From Lactobacillales bacterium (GTDB taxonomy: Bacteria > Bacillota > Bacilli > Lactobacillales > Streptococcaceae), in contig JAISJW010000003.1 in assembly GCA_031261175.1 (NCBI GenBank), positions 1 through 61,537 of the forward strand: a DNA stretch of 61,537 bases. The letters run 5' to 3'. The first letter of the stretch is position 1, and the number at the start of each line of letters is the position of its first letter. The position numbers were made by a program, and so were the translations under genes. Shown one piece after another: positions 26,513-35,672 of this stretch. Below the pieces are notes generated by a model that saw only the letters and a program-made list of their open reading frames with translations, was not told the origin of the DNA and ran no database searches.

Positions 26513-26527
26513 TGTTATAATTAATGC
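26513..26527 (+). promoter_or_regulatory. Extended -10 promoter of ttcA giving a leaderless transcript
   Basis: TGTTATAAT (26513-26521) ends six nt before the ttcA ATG at 26528. Transcription would begin at or next to the A of the ATG. No ribosome site is present. No -35 hexamer is clear, because the terminator hairpin occupies that position. Confidence 0.6.
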
Positions 26528-27367
26528 ATGGAAAAATTCAAAGAAATCGAACGCAGCATCATCAAAACCTACCGCAAGCCCATCTGGACTAAGTTCATCA
26601 AGGCAATTAACGACTTCGAGCTGGTCGCTTCGGGTGACAAAATCGGGGTCTGCATCTCGGGCGGAAAAGACTCGATGCTGATGGCGAAATGCTTTCAAGA
26701 GTTGCAAAGGCACGGTCGGGTGCCGTTTGAGTTAGAGTTTATCGTGATGGATCCGGGATATAACGCGGTCAATTTAGAAATGATTAAGTCGAACGCGGAA
26801 TTACTAGACGTGCCGATTACTATATTCGATGCGCGGATTTACGATTACGTTTTCGGTCTAGATCAAGGGAGCCCGTGCTACTTGTGTGCAAAGATGCGCC
26901 GCGGTCACTTGTATAATCGGGCTAAGGAGCTCGGTTGCAATAAAATTGCCTTGGGCCACCACTATGACGACGTGATCGAAACAATTATGCTCAATATGTT
27001 TTACGCCGGCGAAGTGAAGACGATGATGCCGAAGTTGCACTCGTCGAACTTTGAAGGGCTGGAGTTGATTCGCCCGATGTATTACGTTCGCGAAAAGCAC
27101 GTAATTAACTGGCGCGACGGGAATGATTTAACTTTCATTAACTGTGCCTGCCGTTTTACCGAAGAAACCGGCTGCGGAGTCGACGGAACTAACCCTTTAA
27201 AGAAAAAATCGAAGCGCGGGATGATGAAATCGCTGATTGCTGAGCTCGCAAAGGACAATCCGCACCTCGAATCGTCGATTTTCAGCGCTTTACAGAACGT
27301 TAGCCTCGATTCAGTCATAAATTACAAGAAAAACGGCGAAAATCACTCGTTTTTAGAGGAGTATTAA
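26528..27367 (+). CDS. TtcA-like PP-loop tRNA-thiolation ATPase
   Basis: A 279-residue member of the TtcA/TilS ATP-pyrophosphatase superfamily. The PP-loop CISGGKDSMLM (about 42-52), the CYLCAKMRRG motif with the CxxC pair, the GHHYDDVIET segment and downstream CACRF and CGVDG cysteines are visible. TtcA uses an iron-sulfur cluster to thiolate C32 of certain tRNAs; TtcA-like paralogues in Firmicutes may act on other substrates. It is one of few plus-strand genes here and has no Shine-Dalgarno site. It ends 5 nt before a long palindrome. Confidence 0.88.
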   Translation: MEKFKEIERSIIKTYRKPIWTKFIKAINDFELVASGDKIGVCISGGKDSMLMAKCFQELQRHGRVPFELEFIVMDPGYNAVNLEMIKSNAELLDVPITIFDARIYDYVFGLDQGSPCYLCAKMRRGHLYNRAKELGCNKIALGHHYDDVIETIMLNMFYAGEVKTMMPKLHSSNFEGLELIRPMYYVREKHVINWRDGNDLTFINCACRFTEETGCGVDGTNPLKKKSKRGMMKSLIAELAKDNPHLESSIFSALQNVSLDSVINYKKNGENHSFLEEY

Positions 27368-27371
27368 TCGC

Positions 27372-27443
27372 CTACTGTTTTTTAAGGCGTTTTCTAGGAC
27401 TTTCGAGGCTCGAAAGTCCTAAAAAAGGCGTTAAAAACAGTAG
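27372..27443. repeat. Long palindromic element after ttcA (72 bp)
   Basis: Arms start CTACTGTTTTTTAAGGCG and end CGTTAAAAACAGTAG; the centre is GGACTTTCGAGGCTCGAAAGTCC. It begins 5 nt after the ttcA stop. T-runs and A-runs are inside the arms, so it does not look like a normal short terminator. Same family as 49484 and 40934. Confidence 0.85.
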
Positions 27444-27445
27444 AC

Positions 27446-27475
27446 AAAAAAGACTGCTGGATTTGGCAGTCTTTT
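27446..27475. terminator. Bidirectional terminator between ttcA and membrane protein gene
   Basis: Stem AAAGACTGC/GCAGTCTTT with a 9-nt loop, flanked by A-run on the left and T-run on the right, so it can serve both convergent genes. Confidence 0.85.
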
Positions 27476-27478
27476 TGG

Positions 27479-28153
27479 TTATTTTTTATAGAAGATTGCA
27501 ACTATTGATACGATACCGATTACGATAAATAACGTATTTGTCAAGATGCCTGAAGCCGCGACAATAACTAGGGCTAGAACCCAAGCTACATAGGCGATGT
27601 CGCCCGCGGCCCAGTGAAGCTCTTGTCCTAAATTGATGACTGCCGAAACGATTAAAGCGAGCGCGCCGAGTAATAAACCAAACGCGATCGACGCGTTAAC
27701 GTCGAGCACCCAACCGTCGCGCCAGCTTCCCCAGACGTCCGAGGCTGACTTCAAAATGCCGAGCACGACGATGACTGAAACTAGCCATTTCGTCAAAAGC
27801 CATTCGTAGTTTTTTAAAGCTAATTTTAGGTTAGTTAAATAGCCGATTAAATCGATTTTTAAATTAACAATCCACGGATTGTCGTCCGATTTAGTGAAAA
27901 CTTTTTCGGCTTCGACTCGACCTGAATCACTAGCCGGCGTCCACGCCTTAACGTTCAACCACGCAAAGATTGCGAGTAGCAACCCCGCTCCGCCTAACTC
28001 CAAAGAAATCAGTCCGGCTATAATCGCTGCTGTCACAATCGAAAAGCCGACTGGCACATTCGCCGCCTTTTTCTTTTCTTCTAACACTGAAGCTGATTTA
28101 GCCGTCAAAATAATCGCTAAAATTGCTGAAATTATATACCAAAAAATATCCAT
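27479..28153 (-). CDS. Unrecognised integral membrane protein
   Basis: A 224-residue protein with about six hydrophobic helices: residues about 3-20, 38-65 (GFSIVTAAIIAGLISLELGG), 118-138, 155-175, 180-195 and 200-222. A cytoplasmic or external loop of about 50 residues separates helices 2 and 3. I recognise no family motif. It is alone between two terminators. A small solute-related role is possible but not supported by any visible residue. Confidence 0.8.
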   Translation of the reverse strand: MDIFWYIISAILAIILTAKSASVLEEKKKAANVPVGFSIVTAAIIAGLISLELGGAGLLLAIFAWLNVKAWTPASDSGRVEAEKVFTKSDDNPWIVNLKIDLIGYLTNLKLALKNYEWLLTKWLVSVIVVLGILKSASDVWGSWRDGWVLDVNASIAFGLLLGALALIVSAVINLGQELHWAAGDIAYVAWVLALVIVAASGILTNTLFIVIGIVSIVAIFYKK

Positions 28154-28181
28154 TTATTCCCACCTCAAAATATAAGTAAAG

Positions 28182-28205
28182 ACTGCCAAACTGGCAGCCT
28201 TTGGT
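28182..28205 (-). terminator. Terminator of the small ORF at 28207
   Basis: Hairpin AAAGGCTGCCAG/CTGGCAGTCTTT on the minus strand right after the stop codon of the next gene. Its TGCCA/TGGCA core resembles the neighbouring hairpin at 27446. Confidence 0.8.
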
Positions 28206-28206
28206 T

Positions 28207-28452
28207 TTAATTGTAGTTCCCGAACTCGCCGTAAGATTGGAAATACGCAGCCTTGAAGCCAAGGTCGACTTCCTTACGGAACGCATCGGCGTACTTGGCA
28301 CCGGGCGCTTCCAGGTAAATCTTCAACATGTCCTCGAACGCCGCGTCGTCGGCCAACACGCGGAAAATCCGACTTTTAATTAGATCGTAGGGGCAGTCAT
28401 CCGTCTGGATTTCCTTCACCTTATCTAGTTTTTCAAAAACGTCTGCACTCAT
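28207..28452 (-). CDS. Unrecognised small acidic protein (81 residues)
   Basis: The start at 28452 is chosen because GGAGG precedes the ATG by about 7 nt; a longer in-frame version would add 21 residues without a ribosome site. The protein (MSADVFEKLDKVKEIQTDD...) is soluble, helical, acidic and rich in Ala and aromatic residues near the end (FKAAYFQSYGEFGNYN). No known motif. It has its own terminator. Confidence 0.75.
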   Translation of the reverse strand: MSADVFEKLDKVKEIQTDDCPYDLIKSRIFRVLADDAAFEDMLKIYLEAPGAKYADAFRKEVDLGFKAAYFQSYGEFGNYN

Positions 28453-28530
28453 AATGTTACCTCCTTTTGCATTTTTATCTACCTTAATGATATACCCAAA
28501 TGCAAATTTTGGCAATTAATTACACGACTT

Positions 28531-30789
28531 TTAAGAAATTCTCGTCCCCGGATAAAGCAGGTCGAGCACGTCATCGGTCACCCGAATACTCGCACCCTCC
28601 GCTGGGAAGACGTGCATATGCATCATCGGATTGAAATTCGCCTCAACGACGATATGATTGTCGGCCGCAGCCGGCTCGTTGATGTCCTGAATAATAATAT
28701 CGAGCCCACACACCTTCGACTCGAGGTGCTTCGACGCATCTTGGGCAATTTCCTTAAAGCTCGCGTGGATCTCATCGGTCACATTGATTGAGTCACCTCC
28801 GGTCGACAAGTTCGAATTCTCGCGCAGAATCACGTTTTCGCCCTTCGCGGGCACGTAATCAAACCCTTGGGCAATTCCCCGAGCCTGCAAATTCAGCAGC
28901 TCGATCTCGCCAAGCTCGATCTTTTTCAGCGGTGCATCGTAGCCGGTTCCGCGCCAGCTCGACGCGTTCTTGACTTCGACTAATTCGCGCACGCTTGACG
29001 CGCCGTCGCCCACCACGTGGGCCCCGACGCGCTTGCAAACCGCCGTGCACTTGCCTCCGACAACAAAGAAGCGATACTCCGTGCCCTCGAAGAAATACTC
29101 GACCAAAACGTCAACATCCTCATTGAACGCAATCGCAAGCGCCTGTTGGTACTCCTCGCGCGTAAAATTCGCCGGCAGAATCGTGATCCCCAGCCCCATA
29201 TTCGTGCTCTTAGGCTTAATCACGATCTTGCGGCCCTCAAACTTGCCATACGACAGCAGCGCCGTCGAAAGGTCTTCGAACTCGAATCCGCCCGCTACGC
29301 TGAAGCCGTTCTTCGCGAGAATCCGCTTGGTCACGACCTTGTTCTCCATGATCTGCATGCTGATCAAGGTGTCGTGGCTCGTCATATTCCCGTTGCGCAC
29401 GTACTCGTCGACCCCGTTGCTCGTCAGGCGAATAAAATTATCCGTCCGATCGACAATCTCAAACATAATCCCGCGCCGAATCGCGTCGTAAATAAAAATC
29501 TGCGTCGACAGCTCAAAATCCTCAAACCCGTTGAGCAGATAATCCGGCTCGATAAACTTCGCCGTCATCTTTTCGGCAAGTTCAAACCAATCCGGATCGC
29601 TTTGCAGCATCCGAGCGGCAAGTGTCTCTTCGGGATGGTCGAGAACTTTTTTAGCTCGTTTGAAGTAAGTCGTATTTTGGAATTCTAATTCAAGCTCGTG
29701 GCCTAGGGCCTCGATTTCGTTTAGGATATATTTACCTTCGTTATAGTAGGCAGTTTTTTCGTTTGGATTTTCGAGCGCGACCGCATCGTTTATTTCGTTC
29801 CCTAAACCTTGCGTGTCCTCGGGATTTTCATCGCGGAATAACAACCATAAAATCAAGAGCTGCATAAAGTGAAGTTGGCGCGTTGACACCCCGGTCAACT
29901 CAAACGGGTTGACGTCAAGGTTGCGGAATTCTAGGTAACTGATTCCGTTGTTTAGGATGTCGCGAAGTTTCCCTGCCCCTTTGATACGGACGCAGTTGTA
30001 GTACTCTTTTTCGGCGACTAAGTGGTCATCTTCGACTAGATTTTCGATGTCAGTCACGTAACTTTCAATGTTTGAAAAGTCGACGTCGAGACGTTCGAGA
30101 TTGCGGTAGCCGTATTTCGAATTGCGGATTGAGCGGATTGGCTCGTCGAGTTTAGCCGTAGGGTCGTCGAAGAAGTTATCGTAATGAGTCGGCGCCGCAC
30201 CGAATAAATAAGTCATAATCCAGTGATAGCGAACGTAGCCGCGCGCTACTTTCATATACATTTCATCACTAAAATCGCGAAGCGAGCGCGAGCCATCCGA
30301 TGCCTCGTGAAGCGCCTTGATCAGATCTTCACCGAAACTAAAATTAAAGTGAATTCCCGAAATCATCTGCTTGCGTTTTCCGTAAACTTTACTTAAGTAT
30401 TTACGATAGGCGACGTCATCGCGATTCGAAAGTTTTGCGACCTTGATTTTGACCGCATCTTCTGGCAGCGCTGGTGGCATCGAAAGCGGCCACAACACCT
30501 CATCCTTATCCATATTAGTCAACGCAACTTTTGTTATCGCCGATAAATAATTCATCGCTTCTTCAACCGAATTCGTAATCGGCGTGATGAATTCAAGCTG
30601 ACTTTCCGCGTAATCCGTCTGGATGTACGGGTTGTAGTCGCGACTTGCCACGGTTTTCGGGTGAGCCTTTTTCGTCAAACGTTTTTTGCTCGCGTTGATC
30701 CGCTGAGCCTCGCGCTCGATGCCGATGTGGGCGCTTAAAATATAGTTTTTTACTTTGGAATTTTCCAGTAATTTTTTAAAGTTAATCAT
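28531..30789 (-). CDS. gshF: Bifunctional glutamate-cysteine ligase/glutathione synthetase
   Basis: Makes glutathione in two ATP-dependent steps from Glu, Cys and Gly in the cytosol. The N-terminal half (about 1-470) is a GshA-type ligase (GIEREAQRIN, SQLEFITP, SGIHFNFSF motifs). The C-terminal half is an ATP-grasp domain (IVIKPKSTNMGLGITI, EYRFFVVGGKC, EANFNPMMHMHVFP). At 752 residues it has the full GshF length. No Shine-Dalgarno site is present; TTGTAA-17-TATACT ends 7 nt before the ATG, so the mRNA is probably leaderless. GshF is typical of Lactobacillales and Listeria. Confidence 0.95.
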   Translation of the reverse strand: MINFKKLLENSKVKNYILSAHIGIEREAQRINASKKRLTKKAHPKTVASRDYNPYIQTDYAESQLEFITPITNSVEEAMNYLSAITKVALTNMDKDEVLWPLSMPPALPEDAVKIKVAKLSNRDDVAYRKYLSKVYGKRKQMISGIHFNFSFGEDLIKALHEASDGSRSLRDFSDEMYMKVARGYVRYHWIMTYLFGAAPTHYDNFFDDPTAKLDEPIRSIRNSKYGYRNLERLDVDFSNIESYVTDIENLVEDDHLVAEKEYYNCVRIKGAGKLRDILNNGISYLEFRNLDVNPFELTGVSTRQLHFMQLLILWLLFRDENPEDTQGLGNEINDAVALENPNEKTAYYNEGKYILNEIEALGHELELEFQNTTYFKRAKKVLDHPEETLAARMLQSDPDWFELAEKMTAKFIEPDYLLNGFEDFELSTQIFIYDAIRRGIMFEIVDRTDNFIRLTSNGVDEYVRNGNMTSHDTLISMQIMENKVVTKRILAKNGFSVAGGFEFEDLSTALLSYGKFEGRKIVIKPKSTNMGLGITILPANFTREEYQQALAIAFNEDVDVLVEYFFEGTEYRFFVVGGKCTAVCKRVGAHVVGDGASSVRELVEVKNASSWRGTGYDAPLKKIELGEIELLNLQARGIAQGFDYVPAKGENVILRENSNLSTGGDSINVTDEIHASFKEIAQDASKHLESKVCGLDIIIQDINEPAAADNHIVVEANFNPMMHMHVFPAEGASIRVTDDVLDLLYPGTRIS

Positions 30790-30828
30790 AGTGTAAAGTA
30801 TAAAACAAAAGCCAAAATTTTACAATGT
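30790..30828 (-). promoter_or_regulatory. Promoter of gshF, consistent with leaderless mRNA
   Basis: Minus-strand TTGTAA and TATACT hexamers are separated by exactly 17 nt, and seven nt (TTACACT) separate the -10 box from the ATG. The start of transcription would fall at or one or two bases from the start codon. Confidence 0.75.
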
Positions 30829-30853
30829 TTTGGCACCAAAAAGTCTCCGCTCG

Positions 30854-30935
30854 TGTGAGGTTTATCATTTGAGCAAATGCACCGTTACCTCACAAAAAAG
30901 AACGATTTCTAGCGGATTTCCACAAAAACGGTGCA
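30854..30935. repeat. Nested inverted repeats downstream of argR
   Basis: TGTGAGGT (about 30854) pairs with ACCTCACA (about 30886), and ATGCACCGTT (about 30877) pairs with AACGGTGCAT (ends about 30936). The arms interleave, so the two hairpins exclude each other. Function unknown; they lie between the long palindrome and the gshF promoter. Confidence 0.6.
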
Positions 30936-30960
30936 TTAAAACTGATTCTCAAAAGAATAA

Positions 30961-31026
30961 TGCGGACTTTTCGCGATTTGTGGTCATTTTTAGCTAAAAA
31001 TGACCACAAAACGCGAAAAGTCCGCA
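30961..31026. repeat. Long palindromic element after argR (66 bp)
   Basis: Arms TGCGGACTTTTCGCG and CGCGAAAAGTCCGCA with inner TGGTCATTTTTAGCTAAAAA and TGACCA; only one or two mismatches. It starts 11 nt after the argR stop (minus strand). A partly decayed relative lies at 61371-61427. Confidence 0.85.
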
Positions 31027-31036
31027 AAATTTAATT

Positions 31037-31531
31037 CTATAGATACTTTTGCAACGTTTTCTCGTAGAAAATCGCAGCATCCTCGTCTTTGAAGATTAGC
31101 AAAATGTCTTCATCGTCACTGATACTCGAGAAAATCCACTCGTTCTGCTGTTGGGCGATCAATTTCTTCGCCGCCATCGCAGTTCCAGGCGTTGTCTTAA
31201 TCGCCAAATTGCCACGCAAGCGCTCAACCGAAATCACCGAGTTGTTCAGGATGCGATCGATGCGTCCTTCAACGTCGACATTCTCTTCCGGTGGAAGTTT
31301 GTACGAATACCCTCCAAGTCCGTTCGGCACTTTGATCAGGTTCAACTCCTTGATGTCGCGGCTGACTGTCGCCTGAGTCACCTTGAACCCACGCTCGTTG
31401 AGCATGTTCACAAGTTCCTCTTGCTTGTCGATTTCATTCACGCGAATCGCCCGGCGAATCAAGCGTTGACGCTCTTTCTTATTCTTCGCCGTGCTCTCGT
31501 AATTCTCTAAACCTTTTAATTTATCAGTCAT
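31037..31531 (-). CDS. argR: Arginine repressor ArgR
   Basis: A hexameric arginine-dependent DNA-binding protein controlling arginine metabolism. The start at 31531 has GGAGG 5-6 nt upstream and gives 164 residues. The N-terminal winged HTH (RQRLIRRAIRVNEIDKQEE, then FKVTQATVSRDIKELNLIKV) and the C-terminal oligomerisation/arginine domain (LAIKTTPGTAMAAKKLI, SDDEDILLIF) are clear. The C-terminal region uses TTPGTA where many have KTLPGNA. It ends the operon that starts at ecsA and begins 1 nt after ytpR. Confidence 0.94.
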   Translation of the reverse strand: MTDKLKGLENYESTAKNKKERQRLIRRAIRVNEIDKQEELVNMLNERGFKVTQATVSRDIKELNLIKVPNGLGGYSYKLPPEENVDVEGRIDRILNNSVISVERLRGNLAIKTTPGTAMAAKKLIAQQQNEWIFSSISDDEDILLIFKDEDAAIFYEKTLQKYL

Positions 31532-31532
31532 T

Positions 31533-32117
31533 TCATCCTCCAAATGGGCTGCCGACGACGTAAGAGTCGTCGAGCAATAAAATTCCAGGGACGTCAGGTG
31601 CATCGGGCAAGTGAAGTTCGCGAGCCGAGCACAACATTCCGTGCGACGCTACGCCGCGCAATTTACCATCGTTGATGTAGCTACCGTCAGGCATCATCGC
31701 ACCAACTTCAGCGACAACTACTCGTTCGCCTTCAGCCACATTAGCGGCTCCACAAACAATTTGTAAAAGTTCAGCATCCGCAACATCGACTTGGCAGACG
31801 TGCAAGTGATCGCTATCTGGGTGGTCAATACATTCTTTAACTAAGCCCACTACGATTTTAGGGCGGCTAGCTTCGACGAAATCATAACCCGGCAAAAGCG
31901 CGCTCAATTTTTCGATTTGTTCTGCGTTTAATGGCAGCTTAATTTCGCCTAAATAAGTCGAGGCGTTGAATAAATTAATCCCGTATTCGCGGTTGTCGTC
32001 AATGATTTTAGCGATGTCGTCAGTGCGTTCAACGCGGACTTCGCCTTTCGAGATTTCCGGAACTAGGTCGATCATCAGCGTATCGCCGACGTGTTTTAAA
32101 TTATAACTTAATATCAT
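31533..32117 (-). CDS. ytpR: YtpR-family tRNA-binding (EMAP/OB) protein
   Basis: A 194-residue protein. The C-terminal half is the tRNA-binding domain seen at the N-terminus of PheT: VVGLVKECIDHPDSDHLHVCQVDV, in which PDSDHLHVC is diagnostic, and LQIVCGAANVAEGERVVVAEVGA. The N-terminal half is a YtpR-specific domain. It is thought to bind tRNA but its cellular role is unknown. It follows the thioredoxin gene by 10 nt and is coupled to argR (stop and start 1 nt apart). Confidence 0.92.
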   Translation of the reverse strand: MILSYNLKHVGDTLMIDLVPEISKGEVRVERTDDIAKIIDDNREYGINLFNASTYLGEIKLPLNAEQIEKLSALLPGYDFVEASRPKIVVGLVKECIDHPDSDHLHVCQVDVADAELLQIVCGAANVAEGERVVVAEVGAMMPDGSYINDGKLRGVASHGMLCSARELHLPDAPDVPGILLLDDSYVVGSPFGG

Positions 32118-32127
32118 TTTATTTTTC

Positions 32128-32448
32128 CTAACTAAAAGCTTTTGTAATAAAATCTTCGACTTCCGCGCGCGTTTTGCGCGACTTGTCGACGTAGCGACTC
32201 ACTTCGACTCCGTCCTTGAAAGCGATAAAGGAAGGAATCCCTAAAATCATCATTTCGCGAGCTAGGTCAATAAACTCATCGCGGTCAGCTTGGATGAATT
32301 TCACATCGCTAAACGCTTCTTCAATCAACGGTAAATCTGGTTTGATGACGTTACAGTCAGGGCACCAGTTCGCTGTCCAAAATAAAACCACCTTCTCATT
32401 CGAGTTGATTAAATCGCTTAATTCTTTGATGTCAGTTAAATGGATCAT
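32128..32448 (-). CDS. Thioredoxin-like protein with WCPDC active site
   Basis: A 106-residue thioredoxin-fold protein with the active site TANWCPDCNVIKP (about 25-37) in place of WCGPC, and the cis-Pro segment ILGIPSFIAFKDG. This variant is the YtpP-like group, normally next to ytpR and trmB in Firmicutes. It should reduce disulfides in the cytosol, perhaps of low-molecular-weight thiol conjugates. Its start overlaps the trmB stop as TAATG. Confidence 0.9.
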   Translation of the reverse strand: MIHLTDIKELSDLINSNEKVVLFWTANWCPDCNVIKPDLPLIEEAFSDVKFIQADRDEFIDLAREMMILGIPSFIAFKDGVEVSRYVDKSRKTRAEVEDFITKAFS

Positions 32449-33083
32449 TAAAATTTCGCCTCGATTCTGTAAATGCGCGAACCCTTAGAAGAGAATTTCT
32501 CTTCGTATTCGGTCATGATATTTCCTTCAAACGACGACGTGTGCAAGTCAAGCCAAACTTGGATGAACTCCATTCCGTAGTTGTTCATCGAAGTCAGCGA
32601 GTATTCAAACAAGCCCTGGTTGTCGGTCTTAAAGTGAATCTCCCCATGCGGACGCAAGATTTCTTTATAGACATCTAAGAATGTCGAGCTCGTCAAACGA
32701 CGTTTCGCATGACGCGATTTCGGCCACGGGTCGCTGAAGTTCAAGTAAACTTGATCGATTTCCGCATCTTCGAAATAATTCGTCAAACTGCTTCCATCAA
32801 CGTGGAGCAAACGCAAATTCGGTAAAGGTTCCTCGATCAACTTATCCAAAGCAATCGACAAAACGCTCTCTTGAATTTCGATTCCGATATAATTAATATC
32901 CGGATGCGCTGCCGCCATTCCGTAGACAAAACGCCCCTTACCCGTTCCAACTTCGATGTGGATGGGGTTTGAATTGCCAAAATAGTTTTTCCAAGTGCCC
33001 CGGTGCTCGTGCGCATCGGTCACAACGTATTCGGGGTGAGCCAAAATCAGCTCGTGCGCCCCTTTTCTTTTTCTCTGTCTCAT
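32448..33083 (-). CDS. trmB: tRNA (guanine-N7)-methyltransferase
   Basis: Uses S-adenosylmethionine to make m7G46 in tRNA variable loops. The 211-residue protein shows [16 protein letters not shown] (SAM motif I), NYIGIEIQ, the [16 protein letters not shown]-type motif (here [19 protein letters not shown]) and [12 protein letters not shown]. Length is normal. It overlaps both neighbours by TAATG junctions and follows ccrZ, the same order as in streptococci. Confidence 0.97.
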   Translation of the reverse strand: MRQRKRKGAHELILAHPEYVVTDAHEHRGTWKNYFGNSNPIHIEVGTGKGRFVYGMAAAHPDINYIGIEIQESVLSIALDKLIEEPLPNLRLLHVDGSSLTNYFEDAEIDQVYLNFSDPWPKSRHAKRRLTSSTFLDVYKEILRPHGEIHFKTDNQGLFEYSLTSMNNYGMEFIQVWLDLHTSSFEGNIMTEYEEKFSSKGSRIYRIEAKF

Positions 33084-34630
33084 TAGTATTTATGCAACTT
33101 CTTCAGTAGTAAGATTTCACGGTTGATTAGGTGGTCGTTCGCCCCCATTGATTCCAGGCGCGCCATATTCAAGGCAATTTGCATGATGGCATACCAACGC
33201 ATTTTTTCCAATTTCGCGCGGGTCGCTTGCTCGCCGTAGAACGATAGCCAAGTCGCCCATTGATTGAACGGCACGTAGCGGCCAAGGATGATGCTCAAGT
33301 CGATATACGGGTCGCCGAGTTTGACGCTATCCCAATCGACAAGATACATGTAATTGCTCGTCGCTAGCCAGTTGTTGTGCACCACGTCGCCGTGAACGAC
33401 GCTCGGTGTAATCGGCGGTTCCGGCATGTACGCCGCCAAATAATTATAAACGCTACCCATATAACGCTGGTTGCGCGTGTAGTCGGTGATCAGCTCGTCG
33501 TATTCCTGGAACAGATCGAACGGATCGACCAAATCGCCATCGAGACGCTCTAGCATGTGAGCCAAATAACTCGAGTTGTGTAGCTTGAACAAGACGTCTT
33601 TCACATCGCGATCACTCACAACCTCGTCGGCCGTAAGTAAGTGCCCCTCAACCCATTCCTGGAACGCAAGAAAATCACCGTTCGGCGTTTTCTGAATTCT
33701 TAGGAGCGTCGGAGTAAGACCTTCTGCGGCAAGTGAAGCGATCAAAGGCGTCGTGTTTTTCTTAACGAAAGCACGCTCATCGGCCTTAACCGCAAGGAAA
33801 GCGCGGTTCGTATTCCCTTTAATCGGCGCAAATTCCCAAAGGTCTTCTTTGCTCTCTTTGTTCAGAAGTTTTTTCAGACGGTTCTCGCGAACTAGCGGTT
33901 TGCGCGCATCTTTTTCATTCGCGCGGTTGGCAAGTTCTTCAAGTTGACCTTCGATGTCAGCGCGTTTCGAACGTTTAAACAACTCATCTTTTCCACCGTC
34001 GAACATTTCGTGGCTCTTGATGAAGGTTGATTTCGTGATGTCAGCTTTAAAATCGCTCGCAAAAGTCGGCTTAGGTTGATCGACCTCCTGCGTTTGGGCG
34101 AACGTTAAATTCTCACCTAACGTACGGCGACGAATCGTTTCTTTCGAGCTGCGACGACGGTTGCGTTCGCTCTCTAAATAGCTCTGCAAATGCGATTGCG
34201 CTTTTTCGATTTCAACTTCAGTCGGCTTCGCTTCGATTTTCGGCGCAGGCTTGGGCACGGGAGCTTTCGCTTTCGACGGCGAGTTTTCGTGGCGCGCTAA
34301 ACGCGTCTTGATAATCGAGTCGATATCATCCGTGTTGATTTCTTTGACGTCATCACTTGCCTCGCGAACGCGAACTTCTTTTGATTTCTTTTTCTTTTTG
34401 GGGATTTCGAAATTATCAAGAGTCGACGAGTTGTCCTGCGTCAAGGCTACTAGGCTGATCGTCTGCGTTTCGTTCAAATCGATGACTTGCGTCTGATTCA
34501 AATCGACCTCAGGATTGTTGTCGAGCGCGAACTCGCGGCGTTTCTTTTTCGTCAAAGCTTCGATATTAATATCAGGTAATTCATTTTCATCAAGTCCCGA
34601 AAACAGCGGAACGTCTTTAAACTTTTTCAT
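33083..34630 (-). CDS. ccrZ: CcrZ/YtmP-like kinase with a long N-terminal extension
   Basis: A 515-residue protein. The C-terminal part (about 262-515) is a choline-kinase/APH-like domain: [20 protein letters not shown], catalytic loop [11 protein letters not shown] and metal site [17 protein letters not shown]. This is the CcrZ (cell-cycle regulator) family, found directly before trmB in streptococci and about 264 residues long there. The first 260 residues are extra: highly charged, disordered-looking, with [13 protein letters not shown] and RNRRR stretches. The extension may mediate localisation or phosphoregulation. It ends in the TAATG overlap with trmB. Confidence 0.88.
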   Translation of the reverse strand: MKKFKDVPLFSGLDENELPDINIEALTKKKRREFALDNNPEVDLNQTQVIDLNETQTISLVALTQDNSSTLDNFEIPKKKKKSKEVRVREASDDVKEINTDDIDSIIKTRLARHENSPSKAKAPVPKPAPKIEAKPTEVEIEKAQSHLQSYLESERNRRRSSKETIRRRTLGENLTFAQTQEVDQPKPTFASDFKADITKSTFIKSHEMFDGGKDELFKRSKRADIEGQLEELANRANEKDARKPLVRENRLKKLLNKESKEDLWEFAPIKGNTNRAFLAVKADERAFVKKNTTPLIASLAAEGLTPTLLRIQKTPNGDFLAFQEWVEGHLLTADEVVSDRDVKDVLFKLHNSSYLAHMLERLDGDLVDPFDLFQEYDELITDYTRNQRYMGSVYNYLAAYMPEPPITPSVVHGDVVHNNWLATSNYMYLVDWDSVKLGDPYIDLSIILGRYVPFNQWATWLSFYGEQATRAKLEKMRWYAIMQIALNMARLESMGANDHLINREILLLKKLHKY

Positions 34631-34634
34631 GAAT

Positions 34635-35669
34635 TTACCCCTTTCGTAGTTTTCTTGGCAAGTACCAAAGCGCCATTAATCCAGCGATTACGACATTTGC
34701 CCCTAATAAATATAACCTCTCTCTAATATCTAAGCTTCCAAAACAAAGTTGAGTCGCGACGATATAAACCAATGAGATAACATATATAATTTTTTGTAGT
34801 GCGATTACTTTCAATTCGGGTTTGACCGGGAAGATGCGGTTGTCCGCGGCACGGTAAACGGGAATAATTTGAAATAATAATAAATATAAAAATAATGCGC
34901 TAATAATAATTGAAATAATTCCGCCATTTAAAAATACTAAAATTAAATTAGCTAAAATAAATAAGCGAATAATTAATGAAAAATAAATATTATCTCTGAC
35001 TAATATTTTTGAGAATAAATATAAATAAATATTATTTTGTGTTTTTTTAATGCTGTTAGTAATGAAGTCGAATAGGCGACGGCGCTTAACGCTAGTCGTG
35101 AAGCCTTTGACATCAACGAACATGTTGATGACCGAGTATAAGCGGTGCGAGCGGCGCTCTTCGGTTTTAATCGCAAGTTCCCAATTAAATAATCCATCCG
35201 AATAAAATAATCTATTTAATTTATTCGTGATATTAATTAATGAAATAATTATTGCGACAATTAAAATAATTAATAAATACCAAAGTTCATTTGTTTTAAC
35301 GAATATTGGAAGCATCGCCGCTGCAATTAATATATTAAAAATAATCGCAAACCCGATGGCTATGTTGCGTGCGCCGGCTAGATAGATTTTAATTTGGCCT
35401 TCTTTAGGTAACAAAAATATTTCATCGGCTTCTTCGAGATAGAGCGGCAACACTTTGACAAAGCTCGCTAGCACCATTATCGCGAGTGCTGCGATTTTGA
35501 TCAGCCACGAACCTTCGTGCAAGTCGCGAATGAACTGAGCGTAATAAACGATTACCGCGCCGAACAAGACGAACAACACTAAGACGAAATGATCGTTGAA
35601 AATATATTTAGAGTACCCGAGCAGCGCCTTGATTTCGCGCGCTAGCCTCTGTTGATAAAGTTTCTTCAT
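34635..35669 (-). CDS. ecsB: EcsB-like ABC transporter membrane protein
   Basis: A 344-residue integral membrane protein with about eight hydrophobic helices and basic loops, partner of the ATPase just upstream (3 nt apart). EcsAB affects secretion, competence and intramembrane proteolysis in Bacillus; the exported substrate is uncertain. The gene has a stretch of strong A/T bias (34860-35300), reflecting Ile/Leu/Asn-rich helices. Motif support is weaker than for EcsA, but position and length fit well. Confidence 0.85.
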   Translation of the reverse strand: MKKLYQQRLAREIKALLGYSKYIFNDHFVLVLFVLFGAVIVYYAQFIRDLHEGSWLIKIAALAIMVLASFVKVLPLYLEEADEIFLLPKEGQIKIYLAGARNIAIGFAIIFNILIAAAMLPIFVKTNELWYLLIILIVAIIISLINITNKLNRLFYSDGLFNWELAIKTEERRSHRLYSVINMFVDVKGFTTSVKRRRLFDFITNSIKKTQNNIYLYLFSKILVRDNIYFSLIIRLFILANLILVFLNGGIISIIISALFLYLLLFQIIPVYRAADNRIFPVKPELKVIALQKIIYVISLVYIVATQLCFGSLDIRERLYLLGANVVIAGLMALWYLPRKLRKG

Positions 35670-35672
35670 AAA

